DNA from: Capnocytophaga granulosa ATCC 51502
GTDB lineage: Bacteria > Bacteroidota > Bacteroidia > Flavobacteriales > Flavobacteriaceae
Assembly: GCF_000411115.1 (NCBI RefSeq)
Contig: NZ_KE150253.1
Location: forward strand, 186,001-250,000
Length of the DNA stretch: 64,000 nucleotides
Direction of reading: 5' to 3'
This document shows positions 54,041-62,996 of the stretch, piece by piece; positions within the stretch are counted from its first letter, which is position 1; the number at the start of each line of letters is the position of its first letter. The notes below the pieces were generated by a model. The model made no database searches and was not told the DNA's origin. It saw only the letters and a list, made by a program, of their open reading frames with translations. Both the position numbers and the translations under genes were made by a program.

Positions 54041-55438
54041 ATGAAGAATTACGATGTAATTGTCATAGGAGCAGGACCTGGAGGTTATGTAGCTGCTATC
54101 CGTTGTGCTCAGTTAGGAAAGAAAACCGCTATTGTGGAAAAATACAATACACTAGGAGGGACTTGCCTTAATGTGGGCTGTATCCCTTCCAAAGCACTAT
54201 TGGACTCCACTCACTTGCTTGATGATACTCATAAGCATGCACCTATACATGGAATAGAAATTTCGGGAAATATCAATGTGGATTTTCCAAAAATGGTAGA
54301 GCGTAAGCAGGCCGTAGTAGACCAGAATACACAAGGGATCAACTTCCTTATGAAAAAGAACAACATAGATGTATTCCATGGAAAAGCTTCATTTGTCTCT
54401 CCTGTTGAACTACAAGTACAAGGAGCGGATAATGAAACGCTTTCGGCAAAAAACTTTATCATCGCAACTGGCTCTAAACCTTCTGCTTTGCCCTTTATCA
54501 CTATTGACAAAGAACGTGTAATTACCTCCACTGAAGCCTTAAGCCTTCGTGAGATACCCAAACACCTAATTGTCATAGGAGGAGGGGTGATAGGTTTGGA
54601 ACTTGGTCAAGTATATCTCCGTTTAGGAGCTCAGGTATCTGTAGTGGAATACGCTCCAAGTATTCTTCCTACTATGGATGCAGCCATAGGTAAGGAGCTT
54701 AGTAAAGTGCTTAAAAAACAAGGATTTGAAATCTATACCGATAGCAAAGTAAAAGAAGTTACCCGCACGGGCAATACCGTTACTGTAAAGGCCGATGGCC
54801 CTAAGGGCGAGATTGTTCTGGAAGGGGATTACTGCTTGGTGGCTACCGGGCGACGTCCTTATACTGAAGGCTTAGGTCTTGATAAAGCAGGGGTACAACT
54901 CAACCAACGTGGACAAATAGAGGTCAATGAACACCTACAAACCTCAGCAGCACATATCTATGCTATTGGTGACGTGATCCGTGGGGCAATGCTCGCCCAT
55001 AAGGCAGAAGAGGAGGGCGTATATGTAGCAGAACTCTTGGCAGGAGAAAAACCACATGTGAATTATGATCTTATCCCAGGGGCGGTATATACCACACCTG
55101 AAGTGGCTGCGGTAGGAAAGACTGAGCAACAATTACAAGCCGAAGGACGCGCTTACAAAGTAGGGCAATTCCCTATGCGTGCCTTGGGTCGTGCCCGTGC
55201 CAGCTTGGAGACTGATGGATTTGTAAAAGTCTTAGCCGACGCCACTACCGATGAGATTCTCGGCGTACATATCCTCGGAGCGCGTGCTTCCGATCTTATA
55301 GCTCAGTCGGTTGTAGCTATGGAATTTCGTGCCAGTGCCGAAGATATTGCTCGTATCTGCCATGCACACCCTACCTATAGCGAAGCTGTAAAAGAAGCCT
55401 GCTTGGACGCTACTGGTAAGAGGCCGATACACATGTAG
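54041..55438 (+). CDS. lpdA: Dihydrolipoyl dehydrogenase
   Basis: This E3 flavoprotein of 2-oxo acid dehydrogenase complexes reoxidises dihydrolipoamide with NAD. The FAD-binding GAGPGGYVAA (10-19), redox pair C42 and C47 (TCLNVGCIPSK), NAD-binding GGGVIGLELG and C-terminal His-Glu active site (HAHPTYSEAVKEA) are all present. At 465 residues it has the normal length. It is transcribed alone from a strong promoter. A facing-repeat hairpin (55463-55518) follows. Confidence 0.97.
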   Translation: MKNYDVIVIGAGPGGYVAAIRCAQLGKKTAIVEKYNTLGGTCLNVGCIPSKALLDSTHLLDDTHKHAPIHGIEISGNINVDFPKMVERKQAVVDQNTQGINFLMKKNNIDVFHGKASFVSPVELQVQGADNETLSAKNFIIATGSKPSALPFITIDKERVITSTEALSLREIPKHLIVIGGGVIGLELGQVYLRLGAQVSVVEYAPSILPTMDAAIGKELSKVLKKQGFEIYTDSKVKEVTRTGNTVTVKADGPKGEIVLEGDYCLVATGRRPYTEGLGLDKAGVQLNQRGQIEVNEHLQTSAAHIYAIGDVIRGAMLAHKAEEEGVYVAELLAGEKPHVNYDLIPGAVYTTPEVAAVGKTEQQLQAEGRAYKVGQFPMRALGRARASLETDGFVKVLADATTDEILGVHILGARASDLIAQSVVAMEFRASAEDIARICHAHPTYSEAVKEACLDATGKRPIHM

Positions 55439-55440
55439 TT

Positions 55441-55528
55441 AGTGACAAATGACTAATGATAAATGACAAGTGACTAGTGATTATACCATATTAGGATTAG
55501 TCACTAGTCACTTGTCATTAGTCATTAA
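55441..55528. repeat. Facing repeat arrays forming an 18-bp perfect inverted repeat
   Basis: ATGACAAGTGACTAGTGA (55463-55480) and its exact complement (55501-55518) lie between the convergent lpdA and batE-like genes. The arms are built from the GACAAGT/GACTAGT repeat family. It may serve as a two-way terminator. Confidence 0.8.
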
Positions 55529-55529
55529 T

Positions 55530-56294
55530 TTAAAGTTTTTTCACCCCATGTTTTTTTGCCCAGCCTGTACGGCCATCGGCTGATTTGAGTTTGTACCATT
55601 CTTGGACTTGGTCTAAGACTTCTACTTTGGTACCTTCGTGTAGGGCAAAGACTTCTTTACTATAGGTATTGGGTTGCTCATAGAGGCGTACTTCCTTATC
55701 AAAAAGTATCGCATAATGATTGGCTCCCGTATATTTGTTTACTGTTCTACCTAAAAAGAAACTACCTACCGAAACAGCTAAAGCCACTAGCATCAGGGTA
55801 AAGAAAAGGCGCTTGTAAATAATCTTCCCAAGGAAATAATAACAGAAGAAAAAGCCAACAAAAAGGCACATGCTACCCACAGCCCATACCCCCCAACCAT
55901 TGGGAGAGTTCCAGCGGCTAAGAGTGGCCACGACTTTCTGTGACCACATCTGAGGCAGGGGAACAATCTCGTCCAAGGCCATTTGCTGGGCATATTTTAG
56001 ATTGGTTTGTATGGCCTTATCTTCAGGGGCAAGTTGCAAGGCTTTTTCATAGTAGTAGATACTATGGGCTACCTCCTCCTGCTTGTAGTAGGCATTGGCC
56101 AAGTTGTAGTACAAACTGGCAGAAGCCTTACCCTTGGAGAGTATTCGCTGATAGTTATCAATAGCCACCTGATAGTCTCCACGATTGTAGGCACTTCCTG
56201 CCTGTGCGAAAAGCTCTTCATTGCTAAGTTGCGCCTTACCTTCATAGGGAAAAAGGTAAAGGATAAAGGGTAAAAAATATAATAGGTACTTCAT
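55530..56294 (-). CDS. BatE-like TPR and SH3 domain protein
   Basis: This 254-residue protein has a signal peptide (to KAQ, residues 20-22), about three TPR units (25-105; AYNRGDYQVAIDNYQRIL, YYNLANAYYKQ), two membrane helices (about 130-180), and a C-terminal SH3-type domain (VRLYEQPNTYSKEVFALHEGTKVEVLDQ). This is the BatE layout. BatE belongs to the aerotolerance (Bat) operon with MoxR, DUF58 and BatA-D. None of those genes adjoin it here; MoxR is 22 kb away. It may function with partners encoded elsewhere. Confidence 0.8.
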   Translation of the reverse strand: MKYLLYFLPFILYLFPYEGKAQLSNEELFAQAGSAYNRGDYQVAIDNYQRILSKGKASASLYYNLANAYYKQEEVAHSIYYYEKALQLAPEDKAIQTNLKYAQQMALDEIVPLPQMWSQKVVATLSRWNSPNGWGVWAVGSMCLFVGFFFCYYFLGKIIYKRLFFTLMLVALAVSVGSFFLGRTVNKYTGANHYAILFDKEVRLYEQPNTYSKEVFALHEGTKVEVLDQVQEWYKLKSADGRTGWAKKHGVKKL

Positions 56295-56346
56295 AATTTA
56301 TAAAAAAGGTAAAGTTTTTACTTTTTACCGTTTACTTTTTACTTTA

Positions 56347-56634
56347 TTATAGGGAGATGATGCCTTCTATTTTTCCAGCTTCCTTATAGTAGGCGATGAC
56401 CTCATCGGGGTCTTGAACTTTAAGGCGTATGGAGTAGGCGGTATATTTCCCTGTAGAAGAAGGTTTTTCTTCTATAGAGGCGGTAGTGCCAGCAAATACG
56501 GCTCTTATAGCAGCTCTTTTTTCTTCTCCTGAAGGGAGAATAAACTTATATAGGTATTCGGCAGGGAATACAGTGGTTTTTTCTAATTCTGATTTTAGTT
56601 TGGTGTAAAATTCTTCTACTTCTTGATTTGTCAT
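56347..56634 (-). CDS. DUF493 (YbeD-like) protein
   Basis: This 95-residue protein matches DUF493/YbeD. It has an N-terminal helix, FPAEYLYKFILPS, and a C-terminal ACT-like beta-alpha-beta unit (YTAYSIRLKVQDPDEVIAYYKEA). The family is a small regulatory-looking fold of unknown role. It is 52 bases upstream of the batE-like gene, on the same strand. GTAAAAA-type repeats fill the spacing. Confidence 0.8.
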   Translation of the reverse strand: MTNQEVEEFYTKLKSELEKTTVFPAEYLYKFILPSGEEKRAAIRAVFAGTTASIEEKPSSTGKYTAYSIRLKVQDPDEVIAYYKEAGKIEGIISL

Positions 56635-56640
56635 TTTTGT

Positions 56641-56704
56641 TAAGTATTAGTCGTTAGTGATTAGTGATTAGTGGTTAGTTGTTAGTTGTTAGTGATTAGT
56701 TTGC
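56641..56704. repeat. TTAGTGATTAGTGG short-period array
   Basis: Units of GTTAGTGATTAGTGATTAGTGGTTAG are in the reverse orientation to most arrays, upstream of the DUF493 start. Confidence 0.7.
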
Positions 56705-56804
56705 TTTGCCGCAAAAAGTATGCCAAAAGCATCTCACACCCAATTTGTCACTTTTGAGCCACACCCAGCTGTGAACACTCGCTGGCTTTACTTTTCACTC
56801 AAAG

Positions 56805-56835
56805 AGAAAAGGCTCCCTTTTGGGGAGCACTTTTC
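56805..56835 (-). terminator. Terminator of the LRR lipoprotein gene
   Basis: GCTCCC/GGGAGC (56812-56817, 56823-56828), enlarged by GAAAAG/CTTTTC on the outside, forms a stem about 25 bases past the stop of the minus-strand gene. Confidence 0.6.
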
Positions 56836-56859
56836 AAAAAGATATGTAATGTCCAAAAC

Positions 56860-58989
56860 CTAATTACATGGAGTTGATTGTACTTTGTCTCTATAGAGAG
56901 CTTGTTTTTGTGCTGCTGAGTCAGCATTACCGCCACCTGCAGAAAAAGTAATACCAGCCTTGATTATTTTTACCTTATCTTCTGGTACGGCAATACACTC
57001 TATATGGTTAGGTGCTTGAGAGTTTTCTGATATGATTATTCTCTTTAAGTTGGCAAAGCCGCGTAGGTCTAATTTCTTTACATTATAATTTTCCTTGATA
57101 GTTACCTTCTCAAGACTTGTTCCTTCTCCTGTAATGGTAGCCATAGTACCTCCTAAGGTAATTTCCTCAAGCTCAGACATACCTGTAAGATCCAGGGTAG
57201 TAGCCCCCTGAGGGAAAAGGTCTAGTTTCTTTAGCTTAGTAAAGCGTTCTAATCCTGTAAGATCTGTCACATCATTACTTATAGAATAATCTTCTCCTAT
57301 GAGATCTGTTATTTTATCTACATCAGACTGAGTAAAGGGATCTTTATAGGTGCGATTTAGATAGGTAGTACCATCTATAGCTTTGAGTTTTCTAAATATT
57401 AATCTTCTTAGATTTTCATTTGGCACATTGACCACTGTATTATCTTGGGGTCTCCCTCCTGAAATAGAGACATATACAGAAGTACCTTCAGCATCGTTAA
57501 GAGCATTTACAGCTTCATCTTTCACATAGATCTTAGTTACTCTCTTATTTGTTCTATCTTTAGGGTTACAAGTTCCACATACTCTCATAATCTGGACTTT
57601 ACCTGCATTGGTTTCAAGTCCTTTAATAGAGGTGAGATTTAGCTCTCCTACGATATTATTCCCCATAAGGTTAATAGCAGTAAGTTCGGTAAGTCCATCA
57701 AAGAAAGTTGCTGGAAGTGCTGTAAGGTTATTCCTTTCCAAGGAAAGTTCCTTAAGAGCAGTAGCTTCTGTGATGGTAATATTCTTTAAGTTACCATTGA
57801 CTATACTTATACGGGTAAGTTTAAGGGAACTCTTTACTTCTAACTCTTCTAAAGTGGTATTGGTTATATCCAATGTTTCCAAATTAGGGAAGTTTGTCAA
57901 AGAGAGTTTACCATTAGTAAGTGTATTCGTTTTATCTTTTCCAGGGAAGATACGCAAGGCAGAAATATTCTCAAATTTCTCTAAACCTTTTAGTGACTGT
58001 ACGCCTGCTAATTCTATATCAATACGTCCTGTATAGGCCAATGCTTCAGAAATACTGATTCCACCATCACTATTCTTATCAGGGCCTGTATTTCCCATTC
58101 CTATAATGGCCGTCTTTACTACTGGGTCAAACTCTATATACTGATCTACCTCTCCTGTAGCAGTATATTTGTTAGTGTGCTCAGAGGTGTTCAGGGCGGT
58201 AGCCTTGTGTACATCGGAAACTATGATTTTCTCCACCTGAGGATTGTTACCGCCCCCTACAATATTTACTTTCCCATTCTGCAAATTGGGCAATTTGGAG
58301 AGATCCACTGTTCCCTCAAGTTGGTTACCTGTCAGGTCTAACTGCTTAAGAGCAACTAGTTTGTCCAAATATACAGTTTTGAGTTTGTTTCCTTTAGCTT
58401 CCAATACAGTTACATTGGTAAAATGTTCTATCCCGTCCAAGGAAGAAATATCAGCGCTGGATACTCTAAGGGCTTGTACAGCTTTGGCTTCTGAGGCGCT
58501 TATTTTTCCATTTCCGTTGGTATCTACACTTCCTCTATTGTTACCAGTAGTAAGTAAAGCAGCCTTGAAGTTAGGATCTTTGATGACAATTTCACCTTCT
58601 ATGTCTATCTCCTGCCAGTTGCCATTTATCTTCTGATAGACTTTATCATTGGTAGAATTGATAAAATAATCTTTTTCTTCTCCTTTATCACTTCGTTCAG
58701 GTGCTCGCTTACCCGAATAGACTGTATTTCCTTTCTTAAAACCTACTAAGGAACCTATAACAGTCCAACTACTTTTCCCTGCCCGCTTGTAAAGTGTTCC
58801 TGCATTCTCATCATAATAATATAAAATGTCATTATCCTTAGGCGCATTGGGGCTTATTATATTAGTAGTTGCTCCTGTACCTGAGCCTCCATTAGAACTA
58901 GGATCCTCTTTGTCCTTGTTACAACTTACGGAAAGGGTTGCTGCCGAGAGTAACGATAATGCTAATAGTGTGTGTAATTTTTTTCTCAT
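56860..58989 (-). CDS. Leucine-rich repeat lipoprotein with EF-hand-like loops
   Basis: This 709-residue surface-type lipoprotein has a signal ending SVSCNKDKED. About ten leucine-rich repeats follow (LTGNQLEGTVDLSKLPNLQNG, LSLERNNLTALPATFFDGLTELTAINL). Acidic loops DTNGNGKISASEA and DKNSDGGISISEA resemble calcium-binding EF-hand or dockerin loops. Two more LRR blocks follow. Such proteins often bind host or polymer surfaces; the ligand is unknown. A -7 box (CAAATATA, plus orientation) lies at 59057-59064. The 306-base gap upstream holds little else. Confidence 0.85.
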   Translation of the reverse strand: MRKKLHTLLALSLLSAATLSVSCNKDKEDPSSNGGSGTGATTNIISPNAPKDNDILYYYDENAGTLYKRAGKSSWTVIGSLVGFKKGNTVYSGKRAPERSDKGEEKDYFINSTNDKVYQKINGNWQEIDIEGEIVIKDPNFKAALLTTGNNRGSVDTNGNGKISASEAKAVQALRVSSADISSLDGIEHFTNVTVLEAKGNKLKTVYLDKLVALKQLDLTGNQLEGTVDLSKLPNLQNGKVNIVGGGNNPQVEKIIVSDVHKATALNTSEHTNKYTATGEVDQYIEFDPVVKTAIIGMGNTGPDKNSDGGISISEALAYTGRIDIELAGVQSLKGLEKFENISALRIFPGKDKTNTLTNGKLSLTNFPNLETLDITNTTLEELEVKSSLKLTRISIVNGNLKNITITEATALKELSLERNNLTALPATFFDGLTELTAINLMGNNIVGELNLTSIKGLETNAGKVQIMRVCGTCNPKDRTNKRVTKIYVKDEAVNALNDAEGTSVYVSISGGRPQDNTVVNVPNENLRRLIFRKLKAIDGTTYLNRTYKDPFTQSDVDKITDLIGEDYSISNDVTDLTGLERFTKLKKLDLFPQGATTLDLTGMSELEEITLGGTMATITGEGTSLEKVTIKENYNVKKLDLRGFANLKRIIISENSQAPNHIECIAVPEDKVKIIKAGITFSAGGGNADSAAQKQALYRDKVQSTPCN

Positions 58990-59231
58990 AATTAATTAGT
59001 TTTGCTTAACATTACAATAATCATTTTTTTGTCTTAATTAGTTTTTTTACATGGGGCAAATATAAGAATTTTTTTATAACCTACCAAATAGTCTCTCTCT
59101 ATCAGCATAAAAGTTTTTAAAAAATGGGTTTATCAACTAAGTTATTAACTGTCTTATAAAGTATATATAAAGATTTCTTTAACAAGAAGTGTTTATTATG
59201 CTGTACATATATGGACTTTTATTAAGAAAAT

Positions 59232-59248
59232 AGGGGGTAAAGCCCCCT
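59232..59248 (-). terminator. Weak terminator candidate after hemH
   Basis: AGGGGG/CCCCCT pair around a 5-base loop, followed on the minus strand by ATTTTCTT. It lies 48 bases past the hemH stop. The rest of the gap 58990-59295 shows no feature apart from the promoter element of the LRR gene. Confidence 0.4.
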
Positions 59249-59295
59249 TTCAAGAGAAATTATGCACAATTGGTGATTCTTTGTTAATAACCCTA

Positions 59296-60306
59296 TTATT
59301 TTTGCCATTTTTTAATCCAATCAGCAAGGGTCGCTGACCAATCATCACGGTCATTTAGGCAAGGGATGCAGTTATAACTTTCCCCTCCGTGCTCTAAGAA
59401 GGTCTCTTTGCCTTCCATGGCAATCTCCTCAAGGGTTTCCAGGCAGTCGGCCACAAAGGCAGGTGTTACAATGGCTAATTTCTTCACCCCTTTTTGGGCG
59501 AGTTGTTCTAAGGTAGCATCGGTATAGGGTTGTAACCAAGGATCACGCCCTAAGCGGGACTGAAAGGAAGTACCATAGCTACCTTGGGGCAGTTGTAAGG
59601 TATTGGCAATGGATTGAGTTAGCGCATAGCACTGATGCCTATAACAGTACTGATGCGCAGGAGAGAGTGTATTGCAGCAAATATCGTTGATCTGGCAATG
59701 CTCACGGGTTACATCGGACTTATAGATATGCCTTTCGGGAATCCCATGGTAGGAAAAAAGTAGGTATTCGCCCTCCTTATAGTACTGCTTGATAGAGGTA
59801 GCCAATACCTCGATATACTCAGGCTTATTATAGAAAGGAGGTAGCTCTGAAAGGGTGATGTGAGGATATTTTTTCTTGATGATTTTATGCGCTAATACAG
59901 AAATGGTCTCGGTAGTGGACATAGCGTATTGTGGGTAAAGGGGCACCAATAGGATTTCTGTTACGCCCTTTTGAGAAAGCGCCTTGATTGCTTCAGCAAT
60001 CGAGGGTTTTCCATAACGCATGGCCATCTCAACAGGGATTGTAAGTTGTGTTTGTACTTTTTGAGTAAGGTTGCGGGTATGGATAATAAGGGGCGAACCC
60101 TCTTTAGTCCATACTTTCTGGTAAGCAGCAGCTGATTTTTTAGGACGGGTACGTAAGATAATGCCTTTGACTAGCAAAGCACGGCTTAAGTAAGGCAAAT
60201 CTATCACCCGTGGATCCATCAGGAACTCATCCAAATAGGCACGTACGTCCTTGACAGCCGTGGAATTAGGTGAGCCCAAATTGACCAAAAGAACACCTTT
60301 TGACAT
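59296..60306 (-). CDS. hemH: Ferrochelatase
   Basis: This 336-residue enzyme inserts iron into protoporphyrin to make heme. LLVNLGSPNS opens the chain, and the catalytic region includes SYHGIPERHI. A Cys-rich segment (HCQINDICCN ... YCYRHQC) lies just after it. The ATG at 60306 is used rather than the GTG at 60324, because the -7 box (CAAATATA in plus orientation, 60324-60331) covers that codon. It is the only heme gene at this spot; hemB, hemD and hemE are elsewhere in the window. Confidence 0.95.
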   Translation of the reverse strand: MSKGVLLVNLGSPNSTAVKDVRAYLDEFLMDPRVIDLPYLSRALLVKGIILRTRPKKSAAAYQKVWTKEGSPLIIHTRNLTQKVQTQLTIPVEMAMRYGKPSIAEAIKALSQKGVTEILLVPLYPQYAMSTTETISVLAHKIIKKKYPHITLSELPPFYNKPEYIEVLATSIKQYYKEGEYLLFSYHGIPERHIYKSDVTREHCQINDICCNTLSPAHQYCYRHQCYALTQSIANTLQLPQGSYGTSFQSRLGRDPWLQPYTDATLEQLAQKGVKKLAIVTPAFVADCLETLEEIAMEGKETFLEHGGESYNCIPCLNDRDDWSATLADWIKKWQK

Positions 60307-60514
60307 TCGTTTGAAATTTGCCACAAATATACGTACTTTTTTATATTTTTTCCTATTTCTTCTATTTATTTTTTCTATAGTGAAAATTATTACCTTAGGC
60401 CTTGTAAATAATTCCTATGTTAAGTTAGAAAAGAAAACCTACCAGGGGATAAGCAAAAAGAAATTGCCCCCTAGAGAACAGGAGGCAATATTCAGCAATA
60501 AATAAAATGGAAAA

Positions 60515-60889
60515 CTATTTTTTTAACAAATCTCTGATCTCAGTGAGAAGTTCCTCTTGAGTAGGGCCAGCAGGTGCAGCAGGCGCTTCCTCTTCTTTTT
60601 TCTTAAATCTATTGATGCCTTTAACCAATAAAAATAGTGCAAAGGCTACAAATAAGAAGTTAATTACTGCCGCTAAAAATTTTCCATAGGCTACGCCATT
60701 CCAGATAAGGGCGTCGAGCTTATCCACCTGAGCAGCTTTCAGCGCAGGGGTAAGTAGTAGAGGCGTGATCACATCGGCTACTAAGGAAGATACAATGGCA
60801 CCAAAAGCAGCCCCAATGATTACCCCTATAGCCAAATCAACTACATTGCCTTTTACAGCAAACTCTTTGAATTCTTTTAAAAATCCCAT
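60515..60889 (-). CDS. mscL: Large-conductance mechanosensitive channel
   Basis: MscL protects cells from sudden osmotic drop. From the ATG at 60889 it has 124 residues: the amphipathic N-helix ([26 protein letters not shown]), the first membrane helix, a periplasmic loop, the second helix ([18 protein letters not shown]) and a C-terminal helix ([13 protein letters not shown]). A longer frame runs to 61060 but overlaps the next gene and has a -7 box (CAAAAATA at 60917-60924) inside it. Confidence 0.95.
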   Translation of the reverse strand: MGFLKEFKEFAVKGNVVDLAIGVIIGAAFGAIVSSLVADVITPLLLTPALKAAQVDKLDALIWNGVAYGKFLAAVINFLFVAFALFLLVKGINRFKKKEEEAPAAPAGPTQEELLTEIRDLLKK

Positions 60890-60953
60890 AAATAACAATT
60901 TGTTTAAATTCTGCGGCAAAAATAGAATATTTATTTGATATAACAAAGAAAAT

Positions 60954-61649
60954 TTACAAAATATAGAAAATAAGTCCAATATTGAGTAGATAACTCTGCA
61001 AAGAGGTTCCACTTTGGGTATAGGTATCCCTAAAGAGGGGGCGTAGGCCGTACTGTACATATATATTCCACGTATTGTGCCCTATGGCGGCATATAAGCT
61101 GCACTGGAAGCCCTTGAGCACTTCGGGGTGGAGTGTATAGCTTTGGGATTCGCTGCTGAGCTTATAGCCAGAGGAGAAGATGAGGGAGGGCTTCAATCCC
61201 GCATAGATACGCCAGAACTTATGGGTATAGGGGGTGGAGGTACGCCAGCGAAACTCTATAGGGAAATCCACGGCATACTGTTCGTAATAATTCTTTTGGA
61301 TATGTTCGTCCTCAATGGATACGATGTCATACAATAAGCCATTACTCCCTTCTTGGGCTTTGAGGTTGATATAAGTAAGCTGATAGGAAAGGCCGACTCC
61401 AGCAGCCAAACCTATATTCCGCGCTTTATTTAAGGGAATATCTCGCTGGTAGCCTCCAAAAAGACCTCGTGAGAAACTATGTTGCTTGATATCATCGGGT
61501 TTGGAAATGAGCCAGTTATAGGTTATCCCTAAGTAAAATTGGTCTTCAAGGTAGTGAGTATCTACCTCATTGGCAACCTCTAGAGAGTCCGTTTGCGCAT
61601 AGGTTGCCACAGAGAGCAGGCAACCAATCCAAAGCATATAAAACCGCAT
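60954..61649 (-). CDS. Outer membrane beta-barrel, PorT-like
   Basis: This 231-residue outer membrane protein has a signal peptide (to YAQ, residues 17-19) and then about eight amphipathic strands ([45 protein letters not shown]). It ends in the hydrophobic [11 protein letters not shown]. Size and strand pattern resemble PorT-type barrels, but I cannot confirm a role in type IX secretion. A -7 box (CAAAAGTA in plus orientation) lies at 61667-61674. Confidence 0.65.
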   Translation of the reverse strand: MRFYMLWIGCLLSVATYAQTDSLEVANEVDTHYLEDQFYLGITYNWLISKPDDIKQHSFSRGLFGGYQRDIPLNKARNIGLAAGVGLSYQLTYINLKAQEGSNGLLYDIVSIEDEHIQKNYYEQYAVDFPIEFRWRTSTPYTHKFWRIYAGLKPSLIFSSGYKLSSESQSYTLHPEVLKGFQCSLYAAIGHNTWNIYVQYGLRPLFRDTYTQSGTSLQSYLLNIGLIFYIL

Positions 61650-61734
61650 GTGCTATTTTTTATAGGCAAAAGTACAAATTTCTAATAGATAAGGTTTCTT
61701 TTTTAACAGAAAAAACGTATCTTTGCACTTGTAG

Positions 61735-61872
61735 AAGTGAAGAGAGAGGAGTGAAAAGTGAAAAGTGAAAAGAGAAGAGTGAAAAGTGTTTTAATTAATA
61801 GACTAACCACTAATCACTAATCACTAATCAAAAACCATTAACCATTGACAATTAATAATTAACAATTAAAAA
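61735..61872. repeat. GTGAAAAG, CACTAAT and TTAACAATTA arrays
   Basis: GAAGTGAAGAGAGAGGAGTGAAAAGTG units give way to CACTAATCACTAATC units and then AACCATTAACCATTGACAATTAATAATTAAC. The hemB -7 box TATCTTTG (61718-61725) lies just before, so the array would form the hemB leader. Confidence 0.7.
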
Positions 61873-61873
61873 G

Positions 61874-62860
61874 GTGAATATACTTAGAAGAAATCGTAGG
61901 CTACGTGTCAATGAGACCATACGTGCCTTAGTGAGAGAAACAACAGTAACCCCTAACGACTTTATCGTGCCGCTATTCGTGGTGGAAGGTAAGGGGGTAA
62001 AGGAAGAAATACCTTCCATGCCTGATTATTACCGCTATAGCTTGGATATATTGGCCAAAGAGGTGAAAGAACTATGGAGCTTAGGAATCAAGTCCGTACT
62101 ACTTTTTGTAAAGGTGCCTGATAACCTCAAGGATAACCAAGGAACGGAGGCGCTCAATCCAGATGGACTGATGCAGCGTGCTATAAAGACCGTAAAGGAC
62201 GCAACTCCCCAGATGCTAGTAATGACCGATGTCGCCCTTGACCCTTATTCTATCTATGGACATGACGGGATTATCAAAAATGGTGTGGTAGAGAACGATG
62301 CGACTGTATCGGTACTTGCCCAAATGAGTCTTTCGCATGTAAAAGCAGGAGCCGATTGGGTAGCCCCTAGCGATATGATGGACGGCCGTATAGAGGAAAT
62401 TCGCTTGTTCCTTGACAAATACAACTTCAAGCATGCAGGTATTATGGCCTATTCAGCCAAGTATGCCTCTGCTCTCTATGGGCCTTTCCGCGATGCCTTG
62501 GACAGTGCCCCTGTGGATATGGAGGATATTCCTAAGGACAAGAAGACTTACCAAATGGATTATGCCAACCGTATAGAAGCGCTCAAGGAAGCAGTTATGG
62601 ATGTGGCTGAAGGTGCTGATATGGTGATGGTAAAACCAGGGATTGTATATCTAGACATAGTACGCGAGGTGAAAAATGCGGTACAAGTACCCGTTTCTGT
62701 ATATCAAGTATCAGGCGAATATGCGATGATCAAGGCCGCTGCACAGCGCGGTTGGTTAGACCATGATGCCATTATGCTTGAGCAGATTTATGCTATTAAG
62801 CGTGCGGGAGCGGACTTGATTGCTTCTTATTTTGCTAAAGATGTTGTCAAACTTCTATAA
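61874..62860 (+). CDS. hemB: Delta-aminolevulinic acid dehydratase
   Basis: This enzyme condenses two 5-aminolevulinate molecules to porphobilinogen. The Lys pair of the active site is visible in MAYSAKYASALYGPFRDA and in MVKPGIVYLDIV. The metal site reads DVALDPYSIYGHDGI, with Asp/Ala in place of the zinc Cys, so it is the Mg-dependent type. It starts with GTG at 61874, since no nearer ATG keeps the conserved RRNRRLRVNETIR opening. The 328-residue length is normal. Confidence 0.95.
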   Translation: MNILRRNRRLRVNETIRALVRETTVTPNDFIVPLFVVEGKGVKEEIPSMPDYYRYSLDILAKEVKELWSLGIKSVLLFVKVPDNLKDNQGTEALNPDGLMQRAIKTVKDATPQMLVMTDVALDPYSIYGHDGIIKNGVVENDATVSVLAQMSLSHVKAGADWVAPSDMMDGRIEEIRLFLDKYNFKHAGIMAYSAKYASALYGPFRDALDSAPVDMEDIPKDKKTYQMDYANRIEALKEAVMDVAEGADMVMVKPGIVYLDIVREVKNAVQVPVSVYQVSGEYAMIKAAAQRGWLDHDAIMLEQIYAIKRAGADLIASYFAKDVVKLL

Positions 62861-62896
62861 ATTTCTTTTTCATTCTACTTAATTTTTTTTAGATGT

Positions 62897-62929
62897 CCTT
62901 CTGTGGTGAAAGCCACAGAAGGTTTTTTT
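62897..62929 (+). terminator. Terminator after hemB
   Basis: A perfect 10-bp stem CCTTCTGTGG / CCACAGAAGG with a 6-base loop is followed by seven Ts, 37 bases after the hemB stop. Confidence 0.9.
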
Positions 62930-62939
62930 CTGCTTTTAG

Positions 62940-62970
62940 TTGTTTTTGTAAGATTATCTTTGTAGTTTTG
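62940..62970 (+). promoter_or_regulatory. Promoter of the Ppx/GppA gene
   Basis: TTG (62940-62942), 20 bases, TAGTTTTG (62963-62970): a consensus match, 27 bases before the ATG. Confidence 0.65.
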
Positions 62971-62996
62971 CAGGGTAAAACTAACCCGATACAGAT

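Noticed and set aside
60890..61060. 57-residue N-terminal extension of MscL
   Set aside because: It overlaps the end of the next gene, contains a promoter -7 box, and would precede the normal MscL N-terminus, which starts at MGFLKEF.
46112..62860. A heme biosynthesis operon
   Set aside because: hemD and hemE are adjacent, but hemH and hemB lie 12 and 15 kb away with their own signals. They share a pathway, not a transcript.
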